DNA from: CAYFTL01 sp964346145
GTDB taxonomy: Bacteria > Bacillota > Clostridia > Christensenellales > Aristaeellaceae
Direction of reading: 5' to 3'
Length of the DNA stretch: 23,466 bases
NCBI GenBank assembly: GCA_964346145.1
Contig: CAYFTL010000033.1
Coordinates: 1 to 23,466 of the forward strand
Shown: positions 1-7,399 of the stretch, in pieces
How positions within the stretch are numbered: the stretch's first letter is position 1
Layout of the letters: every line of letters starts with the position of its first letter
Translations under genes and position numbers: made by a program
The notes under the pieces: model-generated
Told to the model about the DNA's origin: nothing
The model's database searches: none
The model's input: the letters and a program-made list of their open reading frames with translations, nothing else

Positions 1-74
1 TAAGGACATAATCTGCCATAAATTGATTTTCGTTGGGTTTATCGGATCAATTCATGGAAATTAAATACTATGAA

Positions 75-115
75 AGCCGCCGTTTTTACTATTCAATAGC
101 AAAAAAACGGCGGCT
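75..115 (-). terminator. Terminator-like hairpin ending the metG-side gene cluster
   Basis: A 13-bp perfect stem (AGCCGCCGTTTTT at 75-87, complement at 103-115) has a loop that itself contains the small palindrome CTATTCAATAG. It lies about 40 bases beyond the stop of the minus-strand methyltransferase. The A/T base of the stem gives T-runs in both directions, so it could act on either strand. Confidence 0.6.
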
Positions 116-156
116 GTTTGTTTTGTTGAATGCGGCGCAGGAAACGGATCAAACGG

Positions 157-858
157 CTATTTACATTTTAAAAAATAGCGAATCATGGATTTTGACCCGC
201 GCATTGCCATTCGATTTATCTCAAAATGGTTTTGCAGTATGTAGTCAAACTCCTGAACCGGCATATTGAATTTATCGGGTCTGCCCATGTATTCTTCGAT
301 GAGCATCATAATTCGGCAGGCGGGATTGCCCACATTGGGAATATCCAGCACAAACTTGCCGCCGGGTTTGATGATCCGATGGGCTTCGGCGATGACAACT
401 TCTACAAACGCCCTTTCAAAATACTCCAGCACGCCAATACATGCTGCAATATCAAAAGCATTCGGCTCGAAAGGGGTATTGTGCACGCTGCAGCAGTGTA
501 AGGAACCGATGGACAGATTTTTCTTTGCGACGAATTCTCGCAGCAGCTGGATGGTCTTCGGGCTAATGTCCACGCCGTGATAGGTTGAAGGCCACCGATC
601 GTATCCGCGGAACATCAAATTTAAGCAACAGCCCAGATCCACAAAATGCATGCCGGCTTGGGGCGATAAAAAGGCGATAATTTCTTTGTCGTCGCTGCTT
701 CCGCTGTCCCTGGCATCGAACACTGCTGCCTCATAGGCGAGGTAGTCGGGATCGCTGGTAATATACTCGGGCAAGTTTTTATATAGGTCAATCCCTTTTC
801 TGCCCAGATCAATGGCTTTGTCATAGGAAAGCGCCACGGCTTGCAGCTGTTCTCTCAC
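157..858 (-). CDS. Class I SAM-dependent methyltransferase, substrate unknown
   Basis: A 233-residue cytosolic protein with the order of a class I (Rossmann) methyltransferase. The SAM-binding segment is FVDLGCCLNLM at about residues 72-82, where the usual DxGxGxG loop is altered to DLGCC. An acidic strand end follows in GVDIS, then FDIAACIGVLEYF, the motif after the second acidic residue. A late IIKPGGKFVLDIPN segment matches the post-III region. The methyl acceptor cannot be told from sequence. Start: GTG at 856-858 with GGAGGG about ten bases upstream. It is the last gene of a minus-strand run (metG, tatD, XRE regulator), 71 bases after the regulator, and may be co-transcribed with it. The weakened glycine loop may mean altered cofactor binding. 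Confidence 0.8.
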   Translation of the reverse strand: MREQLQAVALSYDKAIDLGRKGIDLYKNLPEYITSDPDYLAYEAAVFDARDSGSSDDKEIIAFLSPQAGMHFVDLGCCLNLMFRGYDRWPSTYHGVDISPKTIQLLREFVAKKNLSIGSLHCCSVHNTPFEPNAFDIAACIGVLEYFERAFVEVVIAEAHRIIKPGGKFVLDIPNVGNPACRIMMLIEEYMGRPDKFNMPVQEFDYILQNHFEINRMAMRGSKSMIRYFLKCK

Positions 859-929
859 TTTGTTTGAGCCCTCCCATCCGTTCTGTGCAGCAAATATGTT
901 AGTAAGTAATTGCGCGCCAACAAGAAGAA

Positions 930-1622
930 CTATAAAGTCCTTTCTAACCGCAGGCAGCGGCCGATTATGGTGATTTCATTTGGGGAGACCACTTCATCGG
1001 CAAACTCGCGGTCGTAATGCTGAAGCATCAGCTTGCCGCTTTGCTGTTTGCGTACCTTGCGCACGATGCGCTTACCTTTATATTCTAACACCATGATGGA
1101 GTCGTCCACAGCGTTGGTTTGGGGCACTGTAAACAACAGGTCGCCGGCATAAATTCTAAAACCGCGCATGGAGTCGTCGGGCATGCGATAATACAAAACC
1201 TTGTCGGGATTGCCGCCTTCGATTTTTCCTCCGGTAACCGGCAAAACCTTGTGCTCAATGACTATCCCATTCATTTCCATGATGGGTACGCGCTTGACTA
1301 CGCCGCCCAGTGCATCGAGCCAGGCGTCGCTGGGGGCCCCGCTGGCCTTTTCTTTGGCAGAATTTATGGGTTGAACGTACGGCGCGGGGGCAGGCCGGGT
1401 TACAACCTTTGGTTCGGCCGCCACTTCGAGCTCGGTGGAGACCGGGTTGCTGACTCCCAGCATCTTAAGCATTCGGCTGGCCAAATCGTCGGACACGATG
1501 CGGCGGCCGCTTTCGATATCGTTGATCACAGATTCCGATACGCCGACTTTTTTGCCCAGCGCTTTGGCCGGCATTTTGGCTTTGATTCTTGCTTCGCGGA
1601 TGGTGGTGCCTAAGCGACTCAT
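930..1622 (-). CDS. XRE-family regulator with LexA/S24-like C-terminal domain
   Basis: A 230-residue predicted DNA-binding regulator. Residues about 5-57 form an XRE helix-turn-helix (TTIREARIKAKMPAKALG, then VSESVINDIESGRR). A Pro/Ala-rich linker follows, and the last 120 residues resemble the S24 peptidase fold of LexA and CI repressors. The serine motif reads PDDSM, followed by YAGDLLF. The strand that usually carries the catalytic lysine (VKR in LexA) reads IVRKV, and no clear Ala-Gly cleavage pair precedes the serine, so self-cleavage is doubtful (inference). The ATG overlaps the tatD stop (ATGA), with AGGAGG inside the end of tatD, which indicates translational coupling. The target genes are not evident. 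Confidence 0.85.
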   Translation of the reverse strand: MSRLGTTIREARIKAKMPAKALGKKVGVSESVINDIESGRRIVSDDLASRMLKMLGVSNPVSTELEVAAEPKVVTRPAPAPYVQPINSAKEKASGAPSDAWLDALGGVVKRVPIMEMNGIVIEHKVLPVTGGKIEGGNPDKVLYYRMPDDSMRGFRIYAGDLLFTVPQTNAVDDSIMVLEYKGKRIVRKVRKQQSGKLMLQHYDREFADEVVSPNEITIIGRCLRLERTL

Positions 1623-2416
1623 AACGATTCCTCCTGTGATGTGGATTCAATGTTGAAGGCGCGCAGCCCGTTTTGCATGGCGGCTTTAGCGATTTGCTCC
1701 AGTGGCACGCCGCGCAACTCGGCAATGCGCTGAGCTGTGTAGCGCACAAAGCTGGGTTCGTTTCGTTTACCCCGCATGGGCACGGGCGCCATATACGGAC
1801 AATCAGTTTCGATGAGTAACCTGTCCTCCGGCACGTTTTCTGCCACCTGCCACACTTTGGGCGCGTTTTTAAAAGTGACTGTACCGGCGATGGAAATGTA
1901 AAATCCCATTTTTAAATACTGCTTGGCGCTTTCCCAGCTGCCCGTGTAGCAGTGCATGATGCCGGCAGGCAACTTTCCAGAATTGGAACGCGCGGTTAGA
2001 ATATTGATGGCATCGCCGTGGGCTTCTCGTACGTGCATGATGACCGGTTTGCCCAGTTCGTATGCCAACGCAAGTTGGGCATCGAACACGTCGCGCTGGG
2101 TTTGACGGTCGGAAAAATCATAGTGATAATCCAAGCCGATTTCACCGAGCGCTACCGCTTTGGGCATGGCCATCCATTGGCGCAGACGCACTTCGTGCAG
2201 GCTGGAATAGTCGTCGGCAGTGTGGGGGTGAACCCCGGCTGCCCAGTAAAAATGTTTGTGTTGTTGGGCCAGTTCATAGCTGCCCATCGGATCGCCGGCG
2301 CCGTCACCCACCAGCACGCAATGGGTAACGCCAGCCTGCGCCATGTTCTCCATAATTTGCGCATGGTCGCTTAAAAGCTTGGGGTCGTCTAAATGGGCGT
2401 GGGTATCAAAAAACAT
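1619..2416 (-). CDS. tatD: TatD family metal-dependent hydrolase / DNase
   Basis: A 265-residue TIM-barrel amidohydrolase of the TatD/YcfH family. Members are metal-dependent 3'-5' DNases, some linked to DNA repair and RNA or D-Tyr-tRNA quality control. Metal-site motifs appear in the expected order: THAHLDD (His6, His8), ALGEIGLDY, VIMHVREA, MHCYTGS and LIETDCPY. Length is typical. The ATG at 2414-2416 is chosen because it begins the conserved MFFDTHAH and has GGAGG seven bases upstream. A longer reading back to 2476 would add an unconserved leader. It lies 135 bases after metG, a common pairing in Firmicutes, and overlaps the next regulator by four bases. Confidence 0.93.
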   Translation of the reverse strand: MFFDTHAHLDDPKLLSDHAQIMENMAQAGVTHCVLVGDGAGDPMGSYELAQQHKHFYWAAGVHPHTADDYSSLHEVRLRQWMAMPKAVALGEIGLDYHYDFSDRQTQRDVFDAQLALAYELGKPVIMHVREAHGDAINILTARSNSGKLPAGIMHCYTGSWESAKQYLKMGFYISIAGTVTFKNAPKVWQVAENVPEDRLLIETDCPYMAPVPMRGKRNEPSFVRYTAQRIAELRGVPLEQIAKAAMQNGLRAFNIESTSQEESL

Positions 2417-2503
2417 GTCGGTTCCTCCGAATAGGTTTGTGGTGATGGCGCACATTAGCGCAGTTTGAACGCACAAATTTGCTAAATTGACGCACTATAT
2501 CAG

Positions 2504-2531
2504 CAAACCGGTGCACTTTGGCACCGGTTTG
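2504..2531 (-). terminator. Perfect hairpin between metG and tatD
   Basis: An 11-bp perfect inverted repeat (CAAACCGGTGC, loop ACTTTG, then its complement) begins 20 bases after the metG stop. No T-run follows on the minus strand, so it is either a weak terminator or an mRNA processing/stability element between metG and tatD. Confidence 0.5.
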
Positions 2532-2551
2532 GCGAAAAGCATAATTACATT

Positions 2552-4537
2552 TTAACCGATTTGGCTGCCCGACGGCAAGTCCCCATCTATGGTAACCAGT
2601 TTTAAATTGCCTTGGCTGTCCTCGGCGCAAAGCAGCATGCCGTGGGATTCGATGCCGCGCATTTTCCGGGGTTTGAGGTTGGCTACCAACACCACGGTTT
2701 TACCAACCATCTCTTCCGGAGCATAGAACTCGGCGATGCCGCTGACCACCGTTCGAGTCTCGCCGCCTACCTCCAGGGTTTCCTTGAGCAGCTTGTCGGT
2801 TTTGGGTACGCGCTCACAAGCAATTACTTTGGCGGTTAGTAGCTGCACCTTGGCGAAGTCGTCAATAGTAATGGTGTTTGCGCCGGTTTCATCTGGTTCA
2901 GCTACTGCCTCCTCCTTTTTCGGAGCTGGTGCTTGAGAGACCGCCTGAGTTTGTTGGCTGTTTTTTAGCGCTCCGTCCAATTCCTCCAACTCTTTTTTGA
3001 TATCTAAGCGGGGGAAGAGCGCGGCGCCTTTTTCCACTTTGGTACCGGCGAGCAGTCCGCCAAAACGCTGCACGCTCTGCCAAGTTTTGAGAGCGGGATC
3101 GCTTACACCAAGCTGTTTAAACAGTTTATCCGGCGTTTGAGGCAAAAATGGTGCGATGTACACGCCGATGGCGCGCACGCATTCGGCCAAGTTGTACAAT
3201 ACGGTCTTTAGGATGGGCGTGCCTTCTTCCGAGCGGCCCAGGATCCAGGGCTGGGTCAAGTCGATGTAGCGGTTGCAATCGCCCACCAGCTTCCAGATTT
3301 CTGAAAGCGCGGTCGGGATGCGCAGCGCGTTCATTTCCTCCTCAACCCGCACAGGCAAACCTTCAAAGCGCGCGATTAAAGCTTGGTCGTGCTCGGTGGG
3401 TTGATCGGGCTGGGGAACGATGCCGTCGAAATATTTTTCAATCATGGCTACCGTGCGGCTGACCAGGTTGCCCAAATCGTTGGCCAGATCCGAATTCAAC
3501 CGGGTGAGCATGGCTTCGTTGGTGTAGTTGCCGTCGGAGCCGAAGGGGATTTCGCGCATCAAATAATAGCGCAGCGCATCGCTGCCGTAGCGTTCGACGA
3601 TGGGCTGGGGATAGACTACATTGCCTTTGGATTTGCTCATCTTGTCGTTATCGAAAACCAGCCAACCGTTGGCAAAGACTTTCTTGGGGAGGGGCAGTCC
3701 CAACATATGGAGCAGTATGGGCCAATAGATAGTATGGAAGCGGACGATTTCCTTGCCCACTAGATGTACGTCGGCCGGCCAAAATTTCTGGTACAGCGAA
3801 TCGTCTTCAGAGCCATATCCCAGCGCGGTGATGTAGTTGGACAACGCGTCGATCCATACATAAACTACGTGATCAGGATCGAAGGGAACGGGCACGCCCC
3901 ACTTAAATGAAGTTCGGGACACCGACAAATCCTGCAGGCCGGGGATCAGAAAGTTGTTGAGCATTTCGGTTGCGCGAGATGCCGGCTGAATAAAGTCCGG
4001 ATGTTCTTTGATATATTCAATCAACCAGCCACCGTATTTGCTCAGCCGCAGAAAATAGCTTTCTTCCTTGGTGGGCTCCACGGCGCGTCCGCAATCCGGA
4101 CACTTGCCATCCACCAGCTGACTGACAGTCCAAAAGGACTCGCACGGGGTGCAATACATGCCTTCGTATTCGCCTTTGTAGATATCTCCCTGATCGTACA
4201 ATTGCTGAAATATTTTTTGCACAACTTTGGTGTGGCGCTCGTCGGTGGTCCGTAGAAAATCGTCGTACTCAATGTTCATCAGCTTCCACAGCTCTTTGGT
4301 GTTGGCCACGATTTCATCTACGAATGCTTGAGGAGATACACCTGCAGCTTGGGCGCTGCGCTCGATTTTTTGGCCGTGCTCATCGGTTCCGGTCAAAAAA
4401 TAAGTGTCATAGCCGGTCAGTTTTTTGTAGCGTGCAATGGTATCGGCAGCTACTGTGGTGTAGGTATGTCCGATGTGCATATTGCCGCTGGGGTAATAGA
4501 TGGGGGTTGTAATGTAAAAGTTTTTTTTGTTTTCCAT
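2552..4537 (-). CDS. metG: Methionyl-tRNA synthetase
   Basis: A 661-residue class I aminoacyl-tRNA synthetase that attaches methionine to tRNA(Met). The HIGH signature is at residues 21-24 and KMSKS at 299-303. The connecting domain has a zinc knuckle of four cysteines (129, 132, 146, 149; CTPCE and CPDCG). The anticodon-binding helical domain follows. From about residue 560 there is a C-terminal EMAP-II/Trbp111-like OB fold (KVQLLTAKVIACERV, KPRKMRGIESHGMLLCA), as in the dimeric Firmicute enzyme. The ATG at 4535-4537 is preceded by GGGAGG. An in-frame upstream start would fall between the T-box terminator and this RBS and is rejected. A methionine T-box leader directly upstream controls it. 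Confidence 0.98.
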   Translation of the reverse strand: MENKKNFYITTPIYYPSGNMHIGHTYTTVAADTIARYKKLTGYDTYFLTGTDEHGQKIERSAQAAGVSPQAFVDEIVANTKELWKLMNIEYDDFLRTTDERHTKVVQKIFQQLYDQGDIYKGEYEGMYCTPCESFWTVSQLVDGKCPDCGRAVEPTKEESYFLRLSKYGGWLIEYIKEHPDFIQPASRATEMLNNFLIPGLQDLSVSRTSFKWGVPVPFDPDHVVYVWIDALSNYITALGYGSEDDSLYQKFWPADVHLVGKEIVRFHTIYWPILLHMLGLPLPKKVFANGWLVFDNDKMSKSKGNVVYPQPIVERYGSDALRYYLMREIPFGSDGNYTNEAMLTRLNSDLANDLGNLVSRTVAMIEKYFDGIVPQPDQPTEHDQALIARFEGLPVRVEEEMNALRIPTALSEIWKLVGDCNRYIDLTQPWILGRSEEGTPILKTVLYNLAECVRAIGVYIAPFLPQTPDKLFKQLGVSDPALKTWQSVQRFGGLLAGTKVEKGAALFPRLDIKKELEELDGALKNSQQTQAVSQAPAPKKEEAVAEPDETGANTITIDDFAKVQLLTAKVIACERVPKTDKLLKETLEVGGETRTVVSGIAEFYAPEEMVGKTVVLVANLKPRKMRGIESHGMLLCAEDSQGNLKLVTIDGDLPSGSQIG

Positions 4538-4586
4538 ATTGGTATTCCTCCCTATGTGGTTATCATATGTTTTTAGAAGATGCAAT

Positions 4587-4620
4587 AAAAAAACGCCCTT
4601 CGCAAAAATGCGAGGGGCGT
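4587..4620 (-). terminator. Intrinsic terminator of the metG T-box leader
   Basis: On the minus strand an 11-bp stem (arms 4593-4603 and 4610-4620, one A.C mismatch) is followed by seven T (4587-4593). It sits about 50 bases before the metG start. The start of its 5' arm is only seven bases beyond the T-box sequence, as expected for a structure that competes with the antiterminator. Confidence 0.9.
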
Positions 4621-4865
4621 GGATATACGCGGTACCACCCTGCTTCTCCGTATTGTACTACGACACAATACAGACTCAGAACCGACTGACATCGGTCGAA
4701 CCGGTAACGAGGTTAATCGTTTGCAGTTTGCGCAAACTGCGTTCGCCACAAAAAGCTCAGGAGCCATGTTCACACCACCACATTGCACCGGCTTTCACTG
4801 TCCCGGTTCGCTTTGGCACATGGTTGAGTGCTACTCTTTCCTTCATCGCTTGCTTTTGTACTTAT
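4587..4865 (-). ncRNA. T-box riboswitch, methionine-specific, controlling metG
   Basis: The minus strand carries the T-box core AGGGTGGTACCGCG at 4628-4641, followed at once by a Rho-independent terminator. The UGGU inside it would pair with the ACCA end of uncharged tRNA(Met). Upstream, the leader begins with the typical GATGAAGG...AGAGTA stem-I entry. An ATG at 4765-4767, within GTGAACATGGCT, is the likely specifier codon. Known mechanism of the family: uncharged tRNA pairs with both sites and stabilises the antiterminator. The codon assignment is inference from position and from the downstream metG; the stem-I fold was not computed. Confidence 0.93.
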
Positions 4866-4871
4866 AATATA

Positions 4872-4900
4872 ATTATACAAGCGCACAGGGCAACTGTCAA
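4872..4900 (-). promoter_or_regulatory. Consensus promoter of the metG leader
   Basis: TTGACA (4895-4900) and TATAAT (4872-4877) on the minus strand are separated by exactly 17 bases. This is a perfect housekeeping-sigma match and places the transcript start near 4865, just ahead of the T-box stem I. Confidence 0.92.
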
Positions 4901-4956
4901 GCTCGCTTTTGCTTACAAATTGGGCGCTGAGTTGATTTTGTGATTACCCTTGACAG

Positions 4957-4969
4957 AATCAATTTGATT
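4957..4969. promoter_or_regulatory. Possible operator overlapping the dtxR-like promoter
   Basis: AATCAA and TTGATT form a 6-bp inverted repeat around one central base. It covers the -35 element of the downstream regulator gene, a place where a self-repressor could bind. It is A/T-rich and short, so chance is not excluded. Confidence 0.35.
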
Positions 4970-4991
4970 ATTTTAAAAGGCGTGGTATAAT
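4964..4991 (+). promoter_or_regulatory. Promoter of the DtxR-like gene
   Basis: TTGATT (4964-4969), a 16-base spacer and TATAAT (4986-4991). A second overlapping TATAAT lies at 4991-4996, and an additional TTGACA at 4950-4955 is too far away for either. The promoter diverges from that of the metG leader. Confidence 0.65.
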
Positions 4992-5035
4992 ATAATTATT
5001 CATAACTAACCAACTGCACAAAAGAGGTGGATCCA

Positions 5036-5419
5036 TTGAAGGTGCAAGAATCTAAAGAAAACTATTTGGAAACCATTTTGATTTTGTCCAAGCGCGACCC
5101 GTTCGTGCGATCGATTGACATCGCAAATTATATGGAGTTTTCCAAACCGAGCGTCAGCGTGGCAATGTCCAACCTGCGCGCCGAGGAACTGATTACTGTG
5201 GATGAGGGTGGTGGAATCCACCTGACCGATGAGGGGCGCAAATTGGCTGAACAGGTGTATGAAAAACACACGTTGCTCACCGAGTTTTTGCAAGGGCTCG
5301 GCGTTTCTGCCGAAGTTGCGGCGGATGATGCCTGCCGGATAGAGCACGTGCTCAGCGAAGAAAGTTTTGCCAAGTTTCGAGAGCATATTCTTGCAATGCG
5401 AAATCATAACAACAAATAG
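5036..5419 (+). CDS. DtxR/MntR-family metal-dependent transcriptional repressor
   Basis: A 127-residue metalloregulator. Residues 1-65 are the winged helix (SIDIANYMEF, then KPSVSVAMSNL as recognition helix). Residues 70-127 are the helical dimerisation and metal-binding domain. Candidate ligands are Glu12, His78, Cys100, Glu103 and His104. ACRIEH matches the Cys-x-x-Glu-His of DtxR (iron type) rather than the Glu-x-x-Glu-His of MntR, and Asn9 stands where MntR has Asp8. There is no C-terminal SH3-like domain. The TTG at 5036 is preferred because AGAGGTGG lies just ahead of it at a good distance and relatives begin MKxQES; a GTG at 5027 falls inside that RBS. The metal is probably Fe or Mn. 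No feoAB or mntH gene is in the window. Confidence 0.88.
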   Translation: MKVQESKENYLETILILSKRDPFVRSIDIANYMEFSKPSVSVAMSNLRAEELITVDEGGGIHLTDEGRKLAEQVYEKHTLLTEFLQGLGVSAEVAADDACRIEHVLSEESFAKFREHILAMRNHNNK

Positions 5420-5448
5420 TGCTCAAACAATAGCCCGCTAGAAACAAA

Positions 5449-5476
5449 AACAGCCAAGCATTTTGGTTGTTTTTTA
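5449..5476 (+). terminator. Terminator of the DtxR-like gene
   Basis: A 9-bp stem (AACAGCCAA with TTGGTTGTT, one G.U pair) with a five-base loop, running into TTTTTT. It lies 30 bases after the stop codon. Confidence 0.8.
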
Positions 5477-5521
5477 TTCACTATGTTTAATGGGATTGAG
5501 GACAAAATAAGTCGGTTGTGC

Positions 5522-5550
5522 TTGACAATTTTTTCTCAAACATATACAAT
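5522..5550 (+). promoter_or_regulatory. Promoter of the TetR-family gene
   Basis: TTGACA (5522-5527), 17 bases, TACAAT (5545-5550). The expected start at about 5557 falls inside the inverted repeat at 5555-5570. Confidence 0.85.
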
Positions 5551-5554
5551 TATG

Positions 5555-5570
5555 ACAGACCAGAGTCTGT
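5555..5570. promoter_or_regulatory. Probable TetR self-operator
   Basis: ACAGAC-CAGA-GTCTGT is a perfect 6-bp inverted repeat with a four-base centre. It begins four bases after the -10 element and covers the expected transcription start. This is the usual architecture for TetR autorepression. That this TetR binds it is inference. Confidence 0.7.
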
Positions 5571-5603
5571 AGAAAAATTAGCATTCAAAGGGGAGTATTT
5601 TCC

Positions 5604-6332
5604 ATGCGCAAAGGGGATCGTCGGCGGTTGACGATTTTGGAAACGGCTGAAAAATTATTCTATGCCAAGGGATATGAACAAACCTCGGTTCAGGATATAC
5701 TGGACGAGCTTAAATTGTCTAAAGGCGGATTTTATCACCACTTTGAATCCAAATTGGCGCTTTTGGAAGAAATTGTAGACCAAAAGTGCGAGGCCAGCTA
5801 TATGGCCGCTGAAGAAGCTGTAAAAGCTTGTGAAGGCAATGCTGTGGATAAGCTAAACGCAATGTTTGACAAGAACGGCCTTTGGCAAAACGACAGCATG
5901 GACTACATTGGGCTCCTGATTCGCGCTTCTTATCAATCGGGTAGCGTGCTTTTGCGCGAGAAAGTCAAACAAATCAGTTACGAACGATCGCTTCCGCTCT
6001 TTAATGAAATTGTGCGTGAAGGAATTGAACAGGGTCTGTTTTATGCCCAGCACCCGGATGAGATTGGCGGTCTGATTTTGCTTTTGGGTAGCAACCTTAC
6101 CGATGAGATTGCTGAATTTTTGGCGCATCCCCAGGATGATGCCGAAGATTTGCCCAAAATCCTGTCTAAACTCGAGGTGTACCGCTACGCCATAGAAACC
6201 CTGTTGAACGCGCCCTACGGATCGATTGAGCTGTACGACCTGGAGCGCATGCAAGAAATTTTGCAGGCCATAGCCGAGCAAAACCGACGCATGGCCTGGA
6301 GTTCGCTTAGCGACGTGGTTATGAAAAAATAA
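5604..6332 (+). CDS. TetR/AcrR-family transcriptional regulator
   Basis: A 242-residue regulator. Residues about 9-55 are the TetR helix-turn-helix (ILETAEKLFYAKGYEQTSVQDILDE, then LSKGGFYHHFESK), the best-conserved part of the family. The remaining 185 residues are helical and would form the ligand pocket and dimer interface; they give no clue to the ligand. The C-terminus is longer than the usual 190-210 residues. The ATG follows GGGGAG. A consensus promoter and a perfect inverted repeat stand in front of it, so it probably represses itself. No efflux or enzyme gene is divergent from it, so any other target is elsewhere or is the downstream amidase, from which a terminator separates it. Confidence 0.92.
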   Translation: MRKGDRRRLTILETAEKLFYAKGYEQTSVQDILDELKLSKGGFYHHFESKLALLEEIVDQKCEASYMAAEEAVKACEGNAVDKLNAMFDKNGLWQNDSMDYIGLLIRASYQSGSVLLREKVKQISYERSLPLFNEIVREGIEQGLFYAQHPDEIGGLILLLGSNLTDEIAEFLAHPQDDAEDLPKILSKLEVYRYAIETLLNAPYGSIELYDLERMQEILQAIAEQNRRMAWSSLSDVVMKK

Positions 6333-6399
6333 GCGTGGGGGCTTTTAAAAGAATAGAACCTTTTGGCCGCTCTTTTCGTCACATTACAGAGAGAGCATT

Positions 6400-6421
6400 C
6401 CTGCTTCGGCAGGTTTTTTTA
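6400..6421 (+). terminator. Terminator between the TetR gene and the amidase gene
   Basis: CCTGC-TTCG-GCAGG followed by eight T, with a stable UUCG tetraloop. The T-run ends two to three bases before the AGGAGG of the amidase gene, so there is no room for an amidase promoter between them. Confidence 0.88.
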
Positions 6422-6436
6422 TGAGGAGGACGAAGT

Positions 6437-7396
6437 GTGTCGATGAGTCATCGTAGAAACGCGAGAAGAAGAAAAAACTTAAAATGGATTACCATTTCTG
6501 TTTTGGTTTTGTTGCTGGTTGGCTTGGGCATATATATTTGGAACAACCATCTATTCAAGGCAGCTCATGATTTGCCGGCGGCGACCCAGGCGATCGCCTC
6601 GATGACGCTGGAGGCTAGCCCGCTTGAGCCGACGGATGTCCCTGTAGATAGCCAGGAGCCGATCCAAACCGATGAGGTCGATTTGCCGCAGGTTACTTCG
6701 GCACCACGGGCGACCATAGCGCCGACAAGCGTGCCCACGGTTGAACCTACTGCCGAACCGCCGCTCAAGGGGCTGAAGATCGGTATAGATCCGGGACACC
6801 AAAAAAAGGGCAACAAGGAGAAAGAACCTGTTGCGCCCGGCAGCAAAAAGAAAAAGGCCAAGGTCTCCAGCGGTACCCAAGGGATATCCACCCGGGTTGC
6901 TGAATATGTGGTCAACCTTGATGTGGCCAATTTGCTTAAAGCCGAACTTGAGGCCCAGGGCGCAGAAGTGCTGATGAGCAGGGAAAGCCACGATGTGGAT
7001 ATTTCAAATATTGAGCGGGCTCAAATGATGAACGAATGGGGTGCCGATTTGGTTTTGCGCATCCATTGCAATGGAAGCGAGAACAAAAACACCCAGGGCA
7101 TAGGGCTGTACGTGCGAAAAACCGGCGCAAAGAGCGAGCAGAGTTATGCGGCGGCTGCGGCGCTTTTGCCGGCCATGTTGGAGGTGACCGGGGCCAAGGA
7201 GAGCGGAATTTTCTCCAACGACACCTACACGGGGCTGAATTGGTCTGAGGTGCCATGCATTTTGGTCGAGATGGGCTATATGAGCAATCCTGAGGAGGAT
7301 GAACGGCTCAACGATCCAAAATATCAACAACTGCTGGTAAAGGGTATGGTGCAAGGGATTGCGGATTATTTTGAAAGAGAATACATAGAAGAATAA
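6437..7396 (+). CDS. Membrane-anchored N-acetylmuramoyl-L-alanine amidase (Amidase_3)
   Basis: A 319-residue zinc amidase that cleaves the bond between MurNAc and the stem peptide of peptidoglycan. A basic N-terminus precedes one membrane segment (about residues 17-35), so the enzyme domain is outside the cell. A Pro/Thr/Glu linker (about 60-110) follows. The catalytic domain runs from KIGIDPGH (about 114) to the end. Zinc ligands are His121, Glu156 and His210, and the catalytic Glu is 278 in VEMGYMSNPEED. A Lys/Gly-rich insertion (about 122-146) separates the first ligand from the helix. The GTG at 6437 is chosen because AGGAGG at 6424-6429 is seven bases away; the next ATG (6443) is too far. 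A terminator lies immediately upstream of the RBS. Role: wall turnover, daughter separation or spore-related remodelling. Confidence 0.93.
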   Translation: MSMSHRRNARRRKNLKWITISVLVLLLVGLGIYIWNNHLFKAAHDLPAATQAIASMTLEASPLEPTDVPVDSQEPIQTDEVDLPQVTSAPRATIAPTSVPTVEPTAEPPLKGLKIGIDPGHQKKGNKEKEPVAPGSKKKKAKVSSGTQGISTRVAEYVVNLDVANLLKAELEAQGAEVLMSRESHDVDISNIERAQMMNEWGADLVLRIHCNGSENKNTQGIGLYVRKTGAKSEQSYAAAAALLPAMLEVTGAKESGIFSNDTYTGLNWSEVPCILVEMGYMSNPEEDERLNDPKYQQLLVKGMVQGIADYFEREYIEE

Positions 7397-7399
7397 AAA

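Noticed and set aside
33..269. Small plus-strand open frame at the left edge
   Set aside because: It runs through the terminator hairpin at 75-115 and into the end of the methyltransferase gene; no family likeness.
1119..1613. 164-residue plus-strand open frame
   Set aside because: Antisense to the XRE/S24 regulator, with low-quality composition and no start signal.
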